Positions 26,346 through 35,695 of a stretch of 64,000 bases of DNA are shown here, one piece after another; within the stretch, counting starts at the first letter, position 1, and each line of letters begins with the position of its first letter. The translations under genes were made by a program, and so were the position numbers. Under the pieces are notes generated by a model. That model was not told where the DNA came from and ran no database searches. It worked only from the letters and a program-made list of their open reading frames with translations. Source of the DNA: Dolichospermum flos-aquae CCAP 1403/13F (GTDB taxonomy: Bacteria > Cyanobacteriota > Cyanobacteriia > Cyanobacteriales > Nostocaceae); the NCBI RefSeq assembly GCF_012516395.1, contig NZ_CP051206.1, forward strand, positions 992,001 through 1,056,000, read 5' to 3'.

Positions 26346-28115
26346 TTAAGTTCCCACAGCACCAGAGTAAATTAAACCTCGCTGCATATCCAAAGTCAAA
26401 ATCGCCCCATCCTTAATTACCTGTGTCGCTTCCTTGACACCCACAATCACAGGCACACCAAGACGTAAACCAATAACAGCGGCGTGACTTGTGAGACTTT
26501 CTTCCTCAGTAATAATCCCCCCGGCTTTGCGAATTGCTTCCACGTAATTAACACCAGTGCGGGATGCCACCAAAATATCACCAGGGTTGAAATTACTGGC
26601 ATCCATAGCATTATGAACTACCCTAGCGCGGCCACTCACAGAACCTTGTCCTAGACCAATTCCCTGACCGAGTACGGCAGTAACTATTTCTACTTTAATC
26701 AAGTCCGTTGACCCAGAAACGCCCTGAAGTGTACCAGCAGTCATGACCACCAAATCACCTTCAGTTAGGAGGTTTTTTTCCTGGGCAACATTAATAGCCG
26801 CTTGGAACGTCTGACCCGTAGAAGGTAATTCTAGCACCAACAGCGGTCTTACTCCCCATACCATCTGTAACTGTCGTGCCACATTAACATGAGGTGTAAT
26901 GGCTAAAATTGGGGTTTTGGGACGGAACTTAGAAACGTTGCGGGCTGTAGCCCCGGTTTGTGTCAAAGTCATAATTGCTGCCGCGCCCAAATTCTCCGCA
27001 ATTTGACCAACAGCTTGGCTAATCGCATTGGGAATAGAACGCCTGTTATCTCGTGACAGACGGGAGTTGGTGTTCAGGGTTTCTTCTTGTTCAATGCGTT
27101 CAGCAATTCTGGCCATAGTAGCTACAGCTTCCACTGGAAAACTACCAACAGCGGTTTCATTGGAAAGCATGACCGCGTCCGTACCGTCTAAAATCGCGTT
27201 GGCGACATCAGATACTTCCGCACGGGTGGGACGGGGGTTGCTGACCATGCTATCGAGCATTTGGGTGGCGGTAATGATGGGAATTCCCAAACGGTTGGCT
27301 GTAGCAATCAGCCGCTTTTGCAGTACGGGTACATCTTCGGCAGGTAATTCTACCCCTAAGTCACCTCTGGCAACCATTACGCCGTCACACAAAGACAGAA
27401 TTGCTTCCATTTGTTCGATAGCTTCGTGCTTTTCGATTTTGGCAACCACAGGCACATTTTTGCCGGTGCTAGAAATTAGTTCTTTAATTTCGATAATGTC
27501 CTGGGGATTGCGGACAAAGGAAAGGGCTACCCAGTCAACACCTTGGTCTAGACCGAACATCAGATCCTCTCGGTCTTTGTCGGTCATGGCTTTAATGGAT
27601 AAGTAAACTCCCGGAAAATTAACACCTTTGTTGTTGGAAAGTTTACCGGGAACTGTAACCCGACAATGTAAATCACCTTTTTCGTGGTTAATTTCCTCCA
27701 CTACCATTTCGACTTTGCCATCATCGAGGAGGATATTTGAACCAACGGGAACTTCATCTGCTAAGTAATCGTAGGTAACGCAGCTTATTTGCTGTGTTCC
27801 TTCGATGAGGCGATTTGTTAACGTGAAGCGATCGCCTTTTGCTAGAATTATAGAGCCAGTTTCAAACCGACCCAAGCGGATTTTTGGACCCTGTAAGTCT
27901 TGCAGAATTGCTACTGGTCTATTCAGTTCAAAAGCAGTTTGCCGAATTAACCGAATACTACGCTGATGGTCAGCATGAGTTCCGTGGGAGAAGTTTAGCC
28001 GCAGGGTTGTTGCACCCGCTTCGATGATCGCTTTTAGCATTTCTGGGCTGCTGGTAGCAGGTCCAATAGTAGCAACAATTTTAGTTCGGCGCTGAGAATC
28101 TCTTAATTTCGTCAT
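26346..28115 (-). CDS. pyk: Pyruvate kinase with C-terminal PEP-utilising mobile domain
   Basis: It catalyses PEP + ADP to pyruvate + ATP. The 589-residue protein has the standard barrel start (RRTKIVATIGPAT, LRLNFSHG), VAKIEKHEAIE, MVARGDLGVELP, the signature region and the ATQMLDSM loop, then the regulatory C domain (QTGATARNVSKFRPKTPILA). Beyond residue about 490 it carries an extra swivelling domain (GRARVVHNA ... ESLTSHAAVIGLRLGVPVIVG) with the TSHAA phosphohistidine loop of PEP synthase/PPDK, as in many cyanobacterial and Bacillus pyruvate kinases. A terminator follows. Confidence 0.95.
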   Translation of the reverse strand: MTKLRDSQRRTKIVATIGPATSSPEMLKAIIEAGATTLRLNFSHGTHADHQRSIRLIRQTAFELNRPVAILQDLQGPKIRLGRFETGSIILAKGDRFTLTNRLIEGTQQISCVTYDYLADEVPVGSNILLDDGKVEMVVEEINHEKGDLHCRVTVPGKLSNNKGVNFPGVYLSIKAMTDKDREDLMFGLDQGVDWVALSFVRNPQDIIEIKELISSTGKNVPVVAKIEKHEAIEQMEAILSLCDGVMVARGDLGVELPAEDVPVLQKRLIATANRLGIPIITATQMLDSMVSNPRPTRAEVSDVANAILDGTDAVMLSNETAVGSFPVEAVATMARIAERIEQEETLNTNSRLSRDNRRSIPNAISQAVGQIAENLGAAAIMTLTQTGATARNVSKFRPKTPILAITPHVNVARQLQMVWGVRPLLVLELPSTGQTFQAAINVAQEKNLLTEGDLVVMTAGTLQGVSGSTDLIKVEIVTAVLGQGIGLGQGSVSGRARVVHNAMDASNFNPGDILVASRTGVNYVEAIRKAGGIITEEESLTSHAAVIGLRLGVPVIVGVKEATQVIKDGAILTLDMQRGLIYSGAVGT

Positions 28116-28921
28116 GGGCTGGGTTCAAGATTTTTGGGATCTACCTGGGAATTTATCGTCATGTTTTCTCATACCATTTGAGATTTGACATTTTGGATCA
28201 TGAAAGACTGACTGTATCAGCAAATCATTTTTCCATTTATCGTCATCATTTTACAAATGGGTATGAATTAAACGGACTCTCTTTTTCAGTCACTACCATA
28301 TCAATGTTATAAGCAGTTAGAGAGCTAATCATGGTATAGATTTGATATCGTACACTAATCTGATTGGCAAGCTTCCTCTGGGAGGGTTTTTTATCTAAAA
28401 GCCCTGGTTTAGCAAAGAATCATAACCTCATTTATGGATTCTTCAACAGGACTGTGGATAAATCTTGCTTTACACAACTTTACTCTTAACTAACATTAAT
28501 AGTATTGGTAAACTTCACTGATTTTATAAACAGACATTACCAAATATAGATAAATGTATTAAGATTATTGGTAAACTTCTGGTAATTTTATAGCCAAATT
28601 TTATCATTCATGGTAAATTGCCCATAAAATAAAACTATATTCTCGAAGAGTCGAAGACATCTGAGTGTTGGGTGAAAGTCCTTTTGGGGTGCGAAGTCGG
28701 TAAACAATCCGAATCTATAGGAACTAAAAAGTAAATCACATCAGATCGAGATAATCAATCAGAGAATAAAAAACAATAAAAGCAATCCCTAATGATGAAA
28801 GCTAATGGGATAAAGGGGATTGTAGTTTCCCCAGTAAAGGTAAAACTTTCAAAGTAAAAAATATTTGTCTATATTTTTTACAACTATGATCCGTAAAGAT
28901 TGATTATTAAAGGAGTTAAGA
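28116..28921. other. Long spacer upstream of crtR with a possible structured RNA
   Basis: No gene is seen in about 800 bases. The last third contains an unusual conserved-looking stretch at about 28645-28730 (GTTGGGTGAAAGTCC, GGGGTGCGAAGTCGG, AATCCGAATC), reminiscent of group II intron 5' regions or of riboswitch-like folds. A later segment at about 28780-28830 has GCAATCCC and GGGGATTG that can pair. I cannot name a known element. Confidence 0.35.
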
Positions 28922-29803
28922 ATGCTCACGTCGGAGGCACAGAAGCCACTGACAATTCCCCCCAAAGAACTTTTATCACCTCCTGGTGATTTTAACCCGA
29001 CGCTATTGATGTTTTTAGTCGTAGTGATGATGTTGGTTTTGTCTAACTTTGGGTATTGGCTTTGGGAATGGCCGCATTGGTTGTGTTTTAGTGTCAATAC
29101 TCTAGCACTACATTGTTCAGGAACGGTGATTCATGATGCTTGTCACCAGTCAGCCCATCGCAATAGAATTGTTAACGCTATTTTAGGGCATTGTAGTGCC
29201 TTAATCCTAGTTTTTGCTTTTCCAGTATTTACACGAGTACATTTACAGCATCATGGTAATGTCAATCACCCCAAAGATGACCCAGATCATTATGTTTCTA
29301 CGGGTGGTCCCCTGTGGTTAATTGCGGTGAGATTTTTGTACCATGAGGTATTTTTCTTTCAAAGACGGTTATGGCGGAATTATGAACTACTAGAATGGTT
29401 TATTAGTCGCTTAATTGTCATTACTATTGTTTATATTTCTGTCCAATATCATTTTTTGGGCTATATTCTTAACTTTTGGTTTATTCCCGCTTTTGTGATT
29501 GGAATAACTTTGGGGTTCTTTTTTGATTATTTACCCCACCGTCCCTTTGTAGAACGCAGTCGCTGGAAAAATGCCCGTGTCTATCCTGGTAAGGTTCTCA
29601 ATATCCTGATTTTGGGACAGAATTACCATTTAATTCATCATCTGTGGCCTTCGATTCCTTGGTATAATTACCAGCCAGCTTATTATTTGATGAAGCCGTT
29701 GTTGGATGAAAAGGGTAGTCCGCAAACTTCTGGGTTATTGCAGAAGAAGGACTTTTTTGAGTTTATCTATGATGTTTTCATAGGTATTCACTTTCATCAC
29801 TGA
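28922..29803 (+). CDS. crtR: Beta-carotene hydroxylase CrtR
   Basis: The 293-residue membrane protein hydroxylates beta-ionone rings to give zeaxanthin and related xanthophylls. It matches CrtR along its length: LSPPGDFNPTLL near the N-terminus, LALHCSGTVIHDACHQSAH, FTRVHLQHHGNVNHPKDDPDH, and GQNYHLIHHLWPSIPWYNY, the histidine boxes of the membrane fatty-acid-desaturase fold. CrtR is distinct from CrtZ and typical of cyanobacteria. AAAGGAG lies seven bases before the ATG. Confidence 0.95.
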   Translation: MLTSEAQKPLTIPPKELLSPPGDFNPTLLMFLVVVMMLVLSNFGYWLWEWPHWLCFSVNTLALHCSGTVIHDACHQSAHRNRIVNAILGHCSALILVFAFPVFTRVHLQHHGNVNHPKDDPDHYVSTGGPLWLIAVRFLYHEVFFFQRRLWRNYELLEWFISRLIVITIVYISVQYHFLGYILNFWFIPAFVIGITLGFFFDYLPHRPFVERSRWKNARVYPGKVLNILILGQNYHLIHHLWPSIPWYNYQPAYYLMKPLLDEKGSPQTSGLLQKKDFFEFIYDVFIGIHFHH

Positions 29804-29814
29804 TTTGTTGAAGA

Positions 29815-29838
29815 AGAGACGTTTTATGGAACGTCTCT
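29815..29838 (+). terminator. Hairpin after crtR, shared palindrome family
   Basis: Stem AGAGACGTT / AACGTCTCT (9 bp) with loop TTATGG lies 11 bases after the crtR stop. The same palindrome, in perfect form, is inside the coding region of the giant protein at 49740-49767. It may terminate crtR, but no T-run follows. Confidence 0.6.
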
Positions 29839-29856
29839 CAAGGTGTAAATACTTGC

Positions 29857-30075
29857 TTATGCTGCTTGACAAACTGTTGCTTGTGGAAGTTCATCACCCG
29901 CAGCTTCGTAAGCAATAATCAGAGAGTCTAAGGCTTCTATTCCATTCGTTACTGCTAACTCGTAGGTATCTCCATGAGTGCGCCAGCGTTGTCCTGGAAA
30001 GTCAGGGAATCCTACTAAGAAGCAATTATCTTCCTCAGACCACTGGATAATCATTTGGTACTTGAGTTTATTCAT
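29857..30075 (-). CDS. HicB-family antitoxin-like protein, 72 aa
   Basis: The sequence KYQMIIQWSEEDNCFLVGFP, then DFPGQRWRTHGDTYELAVTN and GIEALDSLI is the partial RNase-H-like HicB fold. There is no C-terminal DNA-binding domain. HicB antitoxins usually follow a small HicA toxin gene; here the gene before it, overlapping its start by 8 bases, encodes an AbiU2/HEPN-like protein instead. It could be an orphan HicB or the antidote of an unusual pair. Confidence 0.8.
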   Translation of the reverse strand: MNKLKYQMIIQWSEEDNCFLVGFPDFPGQRWRTHGDTYELAVTNGIEALDSLIIAYEAAGDELPQATVCQAA

Positions 30076-31006
30076 CTAACTCTATTGTATCTATAGATAA
30101 TTTTTTCATATATCTATTACAAATTTCGATACCTTTAGTTGTTAGTTCATAAAACTCACTGAATATAGGAATATCCCCCCCTAAAATTTTATTCTCATTG
30201 TCATCCATAAGTTGAAAAACTTCCATCGTCGTTTCATGTGAAATTATTTTTATTTCAGTATTAGGCTTTTTTTCAATCTCTTGTATAGTCAGACGGCCTT
30301 CCTTTAAAATCCACTCTAGTCCATGCTTTTGAGCATAATTTTGATATACTTCTCCTATATGATCGTCCATTGGTGAAGGGAATTGTTTATGTTCACTGTG
30401 AGCAATAGCTTTATCTCTTAAATGTATTAATTTTTTAACTAAAGGATTACTTTCTTTATTTACATATTTTTTGTCTTCCTCTAGAATTTTATGATCTATA
30501 GTTTCTGTACAACCCCAATCTTTATAATCAGATCCAATAATATTGAGAATTTTTAAAAGTCCCAGAGTTTTTTTATCGTGATCATAGGCTCTTGTTAGTC
30601 TTAATACTCCAGTTTCATAATGAGCATCACACGATTGACGAAAGTAAAGTGGATACTCATTCAGGTGTTTGTTAAGTTCGTTAGTCATCCATTCATGAAT
30701 TTTTAAATGAAGGTGTGATTGATATAAACTATCTCCAAGTTCAATTATTTTTGCTTCAAACTGTTTTTTAGTAACAGGTCTATTTGGTTCTTGTAGTTCT
30801 TGCGTTTTGATTATGCCAAATCTTAATTTATTTATCCCACAACCAACCTGCGTTACTTTGTTATCCTTGACAATTACATACATTTCTTTATTAACCCCTT
30901 TTTCTACTGTTACTGGTTGATGTAAAAATAATTTGTAACCATTTGTCTCTACATATTCTTTAGCTTGTTCAAGTGTCATTCCAATCAGAATATTTTCGTG
31001 TATCAT
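30068..31006 (-). CDS. AbiU2/HEPN-like protein with inhibitor-I78-like N-terminus
   Basis: The 312-residue protein has two parts. Residues about 8-60 (GMTLEQAKEYVETNGYKLFL ... VIVKDNKVTQVGCG) resemble the I78 proteinase-inhibitor-type fold. Residues about 85-225 are helical and contain LIHLRDKAIAHSEH, whose R197-x5-H203 matches the RX4-6H RNase motif of HEPN domains, and the context resembles the AbiU2 abortive-infection family. HEPN proteins often cut RNA as toxins or defence effectors. The gene overlaps hicB by 8 bases, so both are co-translated. RNase activity and toxin role are inferred from the motif. Confidence 0.65.
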   Translation of the reverse strand: MIHENILIGMTLEQAKEYVETNGYKLFLHQPVTVEKGVNKEMYVIVKDNKVTQVGCGINKLRFGIIKTQELQEPNRPVTKKQFEAKIIELGDSLYQSHLHLKIHEWMTNELNKHLNEYPLYFRQSCDAHYETGVLRLTRAYDHDKKTLGLLKILNIIGSDYKDWGCTETIDHKILEEDKKYVNKESNPLVKKLIHLRDKAIAHSEHKQFPSPMDDHIGEVYQNYAQKHGLEWILKEGRLTIQEIEKKPNTEIKIISHETTMEVFQLMDDNENKILGGDIPIFSEFYELTTKGIEICNRYMKKLSIDTIELDE

Positions 31007-31048
31007 GATTTCTTTTCTATGATGTCTTAACTAACTGCTTGAATATTC

Positions 31049-31849
31049 TTAACATCTAAATCTCTCATCTAACGATGAATAATTATCAGAATTAACATCA
31101 GTAAAAAGTTTGAGTAATTCTGAATTTAATTTTTTGGCTTCATTTATGAAATGAGGTAAGCTTCCTAAAGTGACAACATAAATATTTGTTCCAATTAACC
31201 CATTTATTTCTAGAGGAAAATGTAAAAATCCCTTTTCAACCGCATCAACTACTAATTCTCCACTAGGATTCAAGTAGCTTTCAAATAGAGATCCATCTAT
31301 TACAATAACTGGAAAAATAAATGTTAGATGTTTTTGCCATTTTTTCTCCTCTGATATTTTTAAAGCTATTGCAGCTTTCAAGGAACTCATGGCTGCTTTG
31401 TAGGTATTATCGACACTAGTTGTAAAAGCCTGAGTAACAGCATAAGCATTTCGACCTTTTTTATCGAACCAAGGAAGCATTTCTCCTAATTGGCGGTTAT
31501 ACATAGTTTTATTAATAAACTGGTTTCTGGCAAATTCAGAATATAAGCAGTATGCAAAATATCTATTGTAACCTGCTAGGGTATTTTCAGATGTGAATAA
31601 AATCCAAGGCTTTGAGTTTGATTTACACTCAATTATGAAATACACATCAAAATGACTGAGGATGTCGCCACAACGTACGATAACATCAATTTCCCTAGAT
31701 TCATTGCTTTCAGGATCAAGATAGAATTAACCCTGTCTTACGTCAAAACCTTCATCAATAAAAGCAGTTGCAACTTTCATTTCTAGAGGATAACCTTGCT
31801 CTTTTATCCAATTTTCAACCTTTTTCTTAAGTTCATCACTTTTATTCAT
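31049..31849 (-). pseudogene. PD-(D/E)XK nuclease-like gene with in-frame stop
   Basis: The frame begins with ATG at 31849 (MNKSDELKKKVENWIKEQGY) and runs for 267 codons with a single TAA at 31729-31727 (DVRQG-stop-FYLDPESNESREIDVIVR). After the stop come REIDVIV and YFIIECKSNSKPW, the D and ExK of a PD-(D/E)XK nuclease active site. Translation restarting downstream would lose the catalytic Asp. It is 42 bases upstream of the HEPN gene in the same orientation, so it may once have been part of that locus. One base change would repair it. Confidence 0.75.
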
Positions 31850-31973
31850 CAGTACCAAAGCCTTGCCAAATCAAATTTAATTACCTTAGCAGTAGTCTTG
31901 AAGTCATTCCTCCACTACAACTTAGGCAATTATTATACCTGAAATTAGTAATACATAGTTAATTTGTTAACCT

Positions 31974-32261
31974 TTAAATATCCGTCCCTAAACTCTGAGC
32001 ATAAATCACTTCAATATTGCTACCAAATTCCAATTTATCTAAGGATTCTGTGAAAAACACAAAACCCTTATACGCCGTCACATACTTATATATTTTCGTA
32101 AAATAACCTTCACTGGTGACAATGACAAGCGGCTCTTCACCTTTGGCGAGAATATTTAAAAAAGCGTCTAACTTTATACATACACCAGTACCCCGATGAG
32201 TGAAAATACTCCCACCAATAGCAGCAGGTTGAGCAGCCGCGTCACCACTGTAATAGCTCAT
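31974..32261 (-). CDS. Conserved-looking small protein, 95 aa, unknown
   Basis: The ATG start (MSYYSGDAAAQPAAIGG) leads to a soluble protein with alternating beta-strands and no recognisable motif. It is 40 bases after the aroH stop in the same orientation and may be co-transcribed. I do not recognise the family. Codon use looks normal for the window. Confidence 0.55.
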   Translation of the reverse strand: MSYYSGDAAAQPAAIGGSIFTHRGTGVCIKLDAFLNILAKGEEPLVIVTSEGYFTKIYKYVTAYKGFVFFTESLDKLEFGSNIEVIYAQSLGTDI

Positions 32262-32301
32262 GAATGCGCTAACTTTTAATTATGTTATTGACCTGCTAAT
32301 T

Positions 32302-32715
32302 TTAAACTTTCGTCTCCATGACGTGCTGTGAAGTTTGTAACGTTTGGGGTAAACTCCAATCAGGACGCAATTTAGCCGCTTGACGTAAATAAACGTGGTG
32401 AATTGGCGTAGAAGTTGGTAAATTGGCGTGAATTAGAAAGCGAATGCAGCGCGGTAAACTGCCTACAACGTGCATTTGTTGGACATCTAACATAGCTACA
32501 CTATCCCACAAAGGACGACTGCGAGCGATCGCTGCTGGGAAAATAGCATCTAAATCTTTTGTCACTGAAAAAGTCACACTAATCATATCGTCTGGTTGGA
32601 GTTGATTTCTTTGCTCCAATTCATCTAATAATTCTGTCACTGAATCTCGAATTGCTTCGACGCTGTTTTCTGCAACGGTTGTTGCACCCCGAATTGCTCG
32701 CATTTGCCATTCCAC
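32302..32715 (-). CDS. aroH: Chorismate mutase, AroH type
   Basis: The protein converts chorismate to prephenate for Phe/Tyr synthesis. The 137-residue product has the AroH trimeric fold sequence: MRAIRGATTVAENSVEAIRD, then SVTFSVTKDLDAIFPAAIAR, VAMLDVQQMHVVGSLPRCIR (Cys and Arg of the active site) and HVYLRQAAKLRPD. An internal ATG four codons in (MRAIRGATT) fits homologues better than the first. A 63-bp MITE and GTTGTCA heptamers lie upstream. Confidence 0.92.
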   Translation of the reverse strand: MEWQMRAIRGATTVAENSVEAIRDSVTELLDELEQRNQLQPDDMISVTFSVTKDLDAIFPAAIARSRPLWDSVAMLDVQQMHVVGSLPRCIRFLIHANLPTSTPIHHVYLRQAAKLRPDWSLPQTLQTSQHVMETKV

Positions 32716-32739
32716 TTCTAAAATCCTCCTTTTGTCAGT

Positions 32740-32880
32740 TGTCAGTTGTTGGTTGTCAGTTGTCAGTTGTCAGTTGTCAGTAGGGGCGAAGCATTTGGAA
32801 GATAAATTATCGGTCATTGCCAAAAATAGTTCTCCAAATGCTTCGCCCGTACAGTTGTCAGTTGTCAGTTGTCAGTTGTT
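32740..32880. repeat. 63-bp palindromic-ended MITE (copy 1) inside GTTGTCA heptamer array
   Basis: The core at 32785-32847 has a 15-base perfect inverted repeat, GGCGAAGCATTTGGA and its complement. It is flanked on both sides by tandem GTCAGTT heptamers. Near-identical copies are at 37454-37516 (inverted) and 44898-44960. It lies between sppA and aroH. Confidence 0.9.
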
Positions 32881-32924
32881 TCCTACTTCTAATGACTAAT
32901 GACTAATGACCAATGACAACTTTA

Positions 32925-33752
32925 CTATGGACGATATAACCACATAGGTAAACCACTTGTAGAAACTTCAAATTCTAGCCAATTGATTCCCGCACCAATA
33001 ACCGATTTAGCTTGACGACTTCCCGGTAAAACACGACTCAAAAATGGTTTCCGTTCTTCTAGCGTATAGCAAAGAGTTTTATCAGGATCAAGTCCTACTA
33101 ATTCTGCTGTCCACCGTCGTGCATCTTCTTCTGTTCCTAAGCGGTCGACAACGCCCAATGCTAAGGCTTGCTGTCCGGTAAAAATCCTGCCGTCAGCAAA
33201 GCTTTTTACCTTTTCTACAGTCAGTGAACGAGCTTCCGCTACCGTTTCCACAAATTGTTGATAGCTACAATCAATCAAGTCTTGCAGAATAGTTTCTTCT
33301 GGTTCTGTTAGTTGCCGATCAAAAGCTAATATATCTTTGTAGGGTCCTGACTTAATGACCTTAAAAGAAACGCCAATTTTTTCCAGCAGCACTTCTAGGT
33401 TGTTTCCTCGCAAAATCACCCCAATACTGCCTGTAATCGTGCCTGGATTCGCCATGATATGTTCTGCCCCCATACCAATATAAACGCCACCAGAGGCAGA
33501 AATATTGCCAAAACTGGCGACAATTTTGGTTTTTTTAGCTAATCTCTTCAGGGCGCTGTAGATTTCTTGGGAGTCTCCCACTGTACCCCCAGGACTATCA
33601 ATGCGTAGTAATAAAGCGGGAAATTTACTTTCTTCTACGGTTTTCAAGGCTTCTAGGACGTGCTTACGGGTTGTACCAGCGATAGCACCGCTAACTTCAA
33701 TCCGCGCAATTTGTTTCCGAAAGTTGGGCTTAAATGGCCAAATCATGGGCAA
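32925..33752 (-). CDS. sppA: Signal peptide peptidase SppA-type serine protease
   Basis: The 275-residue protein belongs to the SppA_dom family. It has IARIEVSGAIAG near the N-terminus, LLRIDSPGGTVGDSQEIY, the catalytic serine region SASGGVYIGMGAEHIMANPG (Ser in ASGG) and the lysine in KSGPYKDILAFDRQLT. It degrades cleaved signal peptides at the membrane. It lacks a clear N-terminal membrane anchor, like other short cyanobacterial SppA forms. Confidence 0.88.
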   Translation of the reverse strand: MPMIWPFKPNFRKQIARIEVSGAIAGTTRKHVLEALKTVEESKFPALLLRIDSPGGTVGDSQEIYSALKRLAKKTKIVASFGNISASGGVYIGMGAEHIMANPGTITGSIGVILRGNNLEVLLEKIGVSFKVIKSGPYKDILAFDRQLTEPEETILQDLIDCSYQQFVETVAEARSLTVEKVKSFADGRIFTGQQALALGVVDRLGTEEDARRWTAELVGLDPDKTLCYTLEERKPFLSRVLPGSRQAKSVIGAGINWLEFEVSTSGLPMWLYRP

Positions 33753-34228
33753 TCAAATAACTTTTTAATCTTTGTGAATATCTTTAATATAGAACGCCTA
33801 GGGTGAAGCTAACGGGCTTTACCTTTAATCCGATTGGGAATTAGGGCTTGGGAAGGGGACAGGGAGTAACAATTTTTTATTTTGAATTGTTTTGTCCTCT
33901 CCTGGCTATGAATAAAAGTTAGCAGCTAGATCATTATTGAAAAGCTTTAGGAAATTTTTAGATTTGATGTGTAGTTTTATTTGGTATGTTTAAGGAGCAA
34001 AAGACAAGTATTGAAAAATATTTGCTTTTACAAATATAGACATCTAAAAATATTGTGTCGTACCACTGCACTACACAAGCATTTGGGAAAATAAGGACAT
34101 TAAAAAACAGAATTTTCCAGCCCAAGGCCAATAGCTTTTAGGAAAATTAGCTAAAATTTACGACTGGTTAAGATTACTTGTTTTTGATTGTGTAAATCAT
34201 CAACACTCATTTGATGCATTATTAACTT
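33753..34228. other. Spacer of 476 bp without recognised feature
   Basis: I see no ORF with coding character, no tandem array and no convincing hairpin with T-run. It is AT-rich and lies between two minus-strand genes. Confidence 0.45.
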
Positions 34229-34579
34229 TTAAGAGTCAGTGCGGAGAATTTGATAGCGGTAATAAACATAGATATCAAATAACGCCCCGACAAAGCCACA
34301 AGTCAGACCAATTGTCAAGAGACCGTTGAAGGAACTACCACTGCCGAAAGTGGCGAGAAAATACAGAATTTGGATAGAGACATCGGAAATTATCCCTTGT
34401 AGCCCAGGGACATAGCCAAAAAGGCATAAAACCACCAATAAACCCCCAATGAAGAAGACAGGGACAAGAAAACTAAAAATGGTGGTGAGGACGAGAGAGC
34501 GAAAAAAGTTACTAAAAATAGTCATTGTGAGACCGGGATAGTGGGTAACTTGAGAGATAGCCGAAAATTTATCTGCCAC
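34229..34579 (-). CDS. Small membrane protein, unknown function
   Basis: The protein of up to 116 residues has three hydrophobic segments (VLTTIFSFLVPVFFIGGLLV, a second near residues 65-80, and LLTIGLTCGFVGALF). The first in-frame ATG is at 34579, but the ATG at 34525 (MTIFSNFFRSLVL) gives a more typical 98-residue membrane protein. No family is recognised. The upstream mlaE-type gene is divergent, so the two could share a promoter region. Confidence 0.55.
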   Translation of the reverse strand: MADKFSAISQVTHYPGLTMTIFSNFFRSLVLTTIFSFLVPVFFIGGLLVVLCLFGYVPGLQGIISDVSIQILYFLATFGSGSSFNGLLTIGLTCGFVGALFDIYVYYRYQILRTDS

Positions 34580-34857
34580 TCTCTACAATACTGGCGATCG
34601 CTCCCAAACATTTATTTCGTCAAGAATCTTAAGTTTTCATTAAATTGTACTGGTAATAGTTACTCCAGGTGCATTGAGTGTTTGCGATGTTTCAAATCTG
34701 TAAAACCATGAAATAATCAGGGTTTGTATCTCAGTGTGCAGTTTACTAGAAGTAAAAACACTGTAAAAACTCGCTCAATTTTATGAGACTAGTCGTAAAC
34801 TAAGTTAATAATTTGCATATTAGTAATGTTAATTCCATTCCCCACTACCAGTGACCA

Positions 34858-35637
34858 ATGGCTAAATCCAGTTTAGAAACATGGAGTCAGCGATTGCTGG
34901 CCGCGATATTTTTAGGTGGACAAGTCTTATTTCACCTAATCCAAGGTAAAATTCACCGCCGGAACACCCTAGAACAATTGGCAATAGTTGGACCCGACTC
35001 CTTCTTTATTGCCCTATTAACAGCCATATTCGTGGGTGCAGTATTTACAATTCAGGTAGCAAGGGAGTTCATCAATTTTGGGGCAGGAAACCTCGTTGGT
35101 GGCGTGTTAGCAGTAGCATTGACGAGAGAACTTACCCCCGTATTAACAGCAGTAGTTTTAGCTGGAAGGGTAGGTTCGGCTTTTGCGGCAGAAATCGGCA
35201 CAATGAAAGTCACAGAACAAATAGATGCTCTGTTAATGTTAAAAACAGATCCTATTGATTATCTAGTCATTCCCCGGCTTCTGGCTTGCTTCATCATGCT
35301 GCCGATTTTAACTTTGTTATCCTTAATTACAGGAATGTCTGGGGGAATGCTTATAGCCACTCATATTTACAACCTTTCAGATACAGTATTTCTAGACTCA
35401 GCGCGTGACTTTCTCGATATCTGGGATATTGGCAGTGCTATGATTAAAGCTGCTTGCTTTGGTGTATTAATCGCCATTATCGGCTGTAGTTGGGGCTTAA
35501 CCACTACTGGAGGTGCTAAAGGTGTGGGACAATCAACAACAACTGCTGTTGTCACTGCCTTATTAGTTATATTCATTAGCAACTTCTTTCTGTCTTGGGT
35601 CATGTTTCAGGGTCCGGGTAGTGGATTAGTAAAATGA
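34858..35637 (+). CDS. MlaE/YrbE-family lipid ABC transporter permease
   Basis: The 259-residue protein is the permease of an MCE-type phospholipid transporter: FIALLTAIFVGAVFTIQVA near the start, LTRELTPVLTAVVLAGRVGS, GTMKVTEQIDAL and the C-terminal GCSWGLTTTGGAKGVG with about five membrane helices. It moves lipids between membranes with an ATPase (MlaF-like) and an MCE substrate-binding protein, both absent from this window. In cyanobacteria it is commonly followed, as here, by a DUF3119 gene and a DUF3086 gene (recalled). Confidence 0.9.
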   Translation: MAKSSLETWSQRLLAAIFLGGQVLFHLIQGKIHRRNTLEQLAIVGPDSFFIALLTAIFVGAVFTIQVAREFINFGAGNLVGGVLAVALTRELTPVLTAVVLAGRVGSAFAAEIGTMKVTEQIDALLMLKTDPIDYLVIPRLLACFIMLPILTLLSLITGMSGGMLIATHIYNLSDTVFLDSARDFLDIWDIGSAMIKAACFGVLIAIIGCSWGLTTTGGAKGVGQSTTTAVVTALLVIFISNFFLSWVMFQGPGSGLVK

Positions 35638-35695
35638 TTTAGAGGCAAGATAGAGTCGTTAAGAATTACGAATTATGTAAGTAGGAGAAAAGATT

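Noticed and set aside
28680-28730. Cobalamin riboswitch before crtR
   Set aside because: Only GGGTGAAAGTCC resembles the B12 box region; the core GCAACTGTAA-type motif is missing.
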